From: Burkholderiales bacterium
GTDB taxonomy: Bacteria; Pseudomonadota; Gammaproteobacteria; Burkholderiales; Burkholderiaceae_C
Assembly (NCBI GenBank): GCA_947474415.1
Contig: CANJKD010000102.1
Coordinates: forward strand, 1-7,438
Direction of reading: 5' to 3'
DNA: 7,438 nt
Of this stretch, positions 6,597 through 7,438 are shown in pieces. Every line of letters begins with the position of its first letter. Position 1 is the first letter of the stretch. A model generated the notes under the pieces. It saw nothing but the letters and a program-made list of their open reading frames with translations, was not told the origin of the DNA and searched no databases. The translations under genes and the position numbers were made by a program.

Positions 6597-7438
6597 TTAT
6601 GCGTTGTGACGCTCGGCAACCCATTCGGCCAGGCCCGCCAGCGACACACAGCGCTGCTCGGCTGCCGCATCGCGCAATGACTTGACGGCCACCTCGCCGC
6701 GCGCCAGTTCGGCTGCGCCGAAGATGAGTGCGTGAGCCGCACCGCTGGCATCGGCGCGCTTGAACTGAGACTTCATTCCGCCCCAGCTGTCAGCACCCGC
6801 GGCGTGCATCAGCACCGTCAACCCGCCGGCCCGCAGTGTCTCGCAGGCCGCGATGGCGGCGCCCATCGCATCAGGTGACGGCACGATCGCGTAGACATCG
6901 GGCGCCGCAGCCGGCAAGGGCACGCCAACGGCTTCGAGCAAGAGCAACATGCGCTCCACGCCCATGCCCCAGCCGACGGCTGGCGTCGGCTTGCCGCCAA
7001 GTTGTTCGAACAACCCGTCGTAGCGGCCACCGCCGCACACCGTGCCCTGGGAGCCTAGCTTGTCAGTGATCCACTCGAAGACGGTCAGGTTGTAGTAGTC
7101 CATGCCGCGCACCAGGCGCGGGTTCACGCGGTAAGCAACGCCTGCCGCTTCGAGCACGGCGCGCACAGCGTTCAGGTGGGCGAGCGAGGCCTCGCCGAGA
7201 AAGTCCATGAGCTTCGGCGCCGACTCGATCAACGTCTGCATGGCCGGGTTCTTAGTGTCGAGAATGCGCAGCGGGTTGCTGTGCAGGCGCCGCTTCGCAT
7301 CGTCATCGAGCTGCTCGGCATGCGCCTCGAAGTGCGCGATCAACGCGGCCCGGTGCGCCAGGCGCTCAGCCGGTTGGCCCAGGCTGTTGAGTTCGAGCCG
7401 GACATGCTCTTGAGTCAAGCCGAGGTCACGCAGCAAAG
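6597..7438 (-). CDS. hisS: Histidyl-tRNA synthetase (N-terminus outside window)
   Basis: HisS charges tRNA-His with histidine in the cytoplasm; it is a class II aminoacyl-tRNA synthetase (established). About 280 C-terminal codons are visible; the family is about 420-430 residues, so the start and motifs 1 and 2 lie beyond the right edge. The histidine-binding loop [16 protein letters not shown] (coded near 7074-7119) carries the catalytic Arg of the family RG[LM]DYY signature. [18 protein letters not shown] and motif 3 ([17 protein letters not shown], near 6950) follow. The anticodon-binding domain begins [13 protein letters not shown] and contains [15 protein letters not shown]. It ends with TAA at 6597, 62 bp before yfgM. 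hisS adjacent to yfgM-bamB-der is the same order as in E. coli, so the complete gene is expected upstream. Nothing in the visible part suggests a paralogue such as the synthetase-like HisZ: the catalytic signatures are intact. Confidence 0.98.
   Translation of the reverse strand, partial: LLRDLGLTQEHVRLELNSLGQPAERLAHRAALIAHFEAHAEQLDDDAKRRLHSNPLRILDTKNPAMQTLIESAPKLMDFLGEASLAHLNAVRAVLEAAGVAYRVNPRLVRGMDYYNLTVFEWITDKLGSQGTVCGGGRYDGLFEQLGGKPTPAVGWGMGVERMLLLLEAVGVPLPAAAPDVYAIVPSPDAMGAAIAACETLRAGGLTVLMHAAGADSWGGMKSQFKRADASGAAHALIFGAAELARGEVAVKSLRDAAAEQRCVSLAGLAEWVAERHNA

Noticed and set aside
1..7438. A novel accessory, defence or mobile system
   Set aside because: Every stretch is occupied by recognisable housekeeping genes in a conserved order, all on one strand with tight spacing. 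There are no integrase, transposase, toxin-antitoxin, repeat-array or composition-shift signals.

Overview
The window is a stretch of ordinary bacterial chromosome of high G+C content (about 60-65 % by eye), with every gene on the minus strand. Read in the direction of transcription, from high to low coordinates, the order is hisS (5' end outside the window), a YfgM-type TPR membrane protein, bamB, der, hfq, hflX, hflK and hflC (3' end outside the window). As I recall it, this order, with the hisS-yfgM-bamB-der block joined directly to hfq-hflX-hflK-hflC, is characteristic of Betaproteobacteria. In E. coli the two blocks are at different places. The Hfq sequence (RKEH rim segment, [14 protein letters not shown] core), the NKAE motif in Der and the protein sequences generally point to a betaproteobacterium, most likely Burkholderiales. 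I cannot name the genus.

Layout: positions 6597-7438 hold the C-terminal two thirds of histidyl-tRNA synthetase. Positions 5851-6534 hold the YfgM-like protein, whose stop codon overlaps the bamB start (ATGA). Positions 4703-5854 hold the BamB lipoprotein and 3335-4669 the double-GTPase Der. A 93-bp gap, the longest in the window, separates der from hfq (2990-3241, GTG start). hflX (1651-2964, TTG start), hflK (324-1670) and hflC (1-301) follow with very short spacers or an overlap. No stretch of more than 300 bases lacks a gene. I see no tRNA, rRNA, CRISPR array, insertion sequence, prophage or convincing strong terminator.

The genes form two housekeeping themes in one probable long transcription unit. 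The first is translation, ribosome maturation and envelope biogenesis (HisS, Der, BamB, YfgM). The second is post-transcriptional and protein-quality control (Hfq, the ribosome-splitting GTPase HflX, and HflK/HflC, the membrane SPFH partners of FtsH).

I looked for a new system and did not find one. The points worth a second look are small. They are a 10-codon mini-ORF that chains the hfq stop to the hflX TTG start through ATGA and TTGA overlaps, an unusual and poorly defined HflK N-terminus, an acidic and His-containing C-terminal tail on HflX, and a short hairpin between hisS and yfgM.
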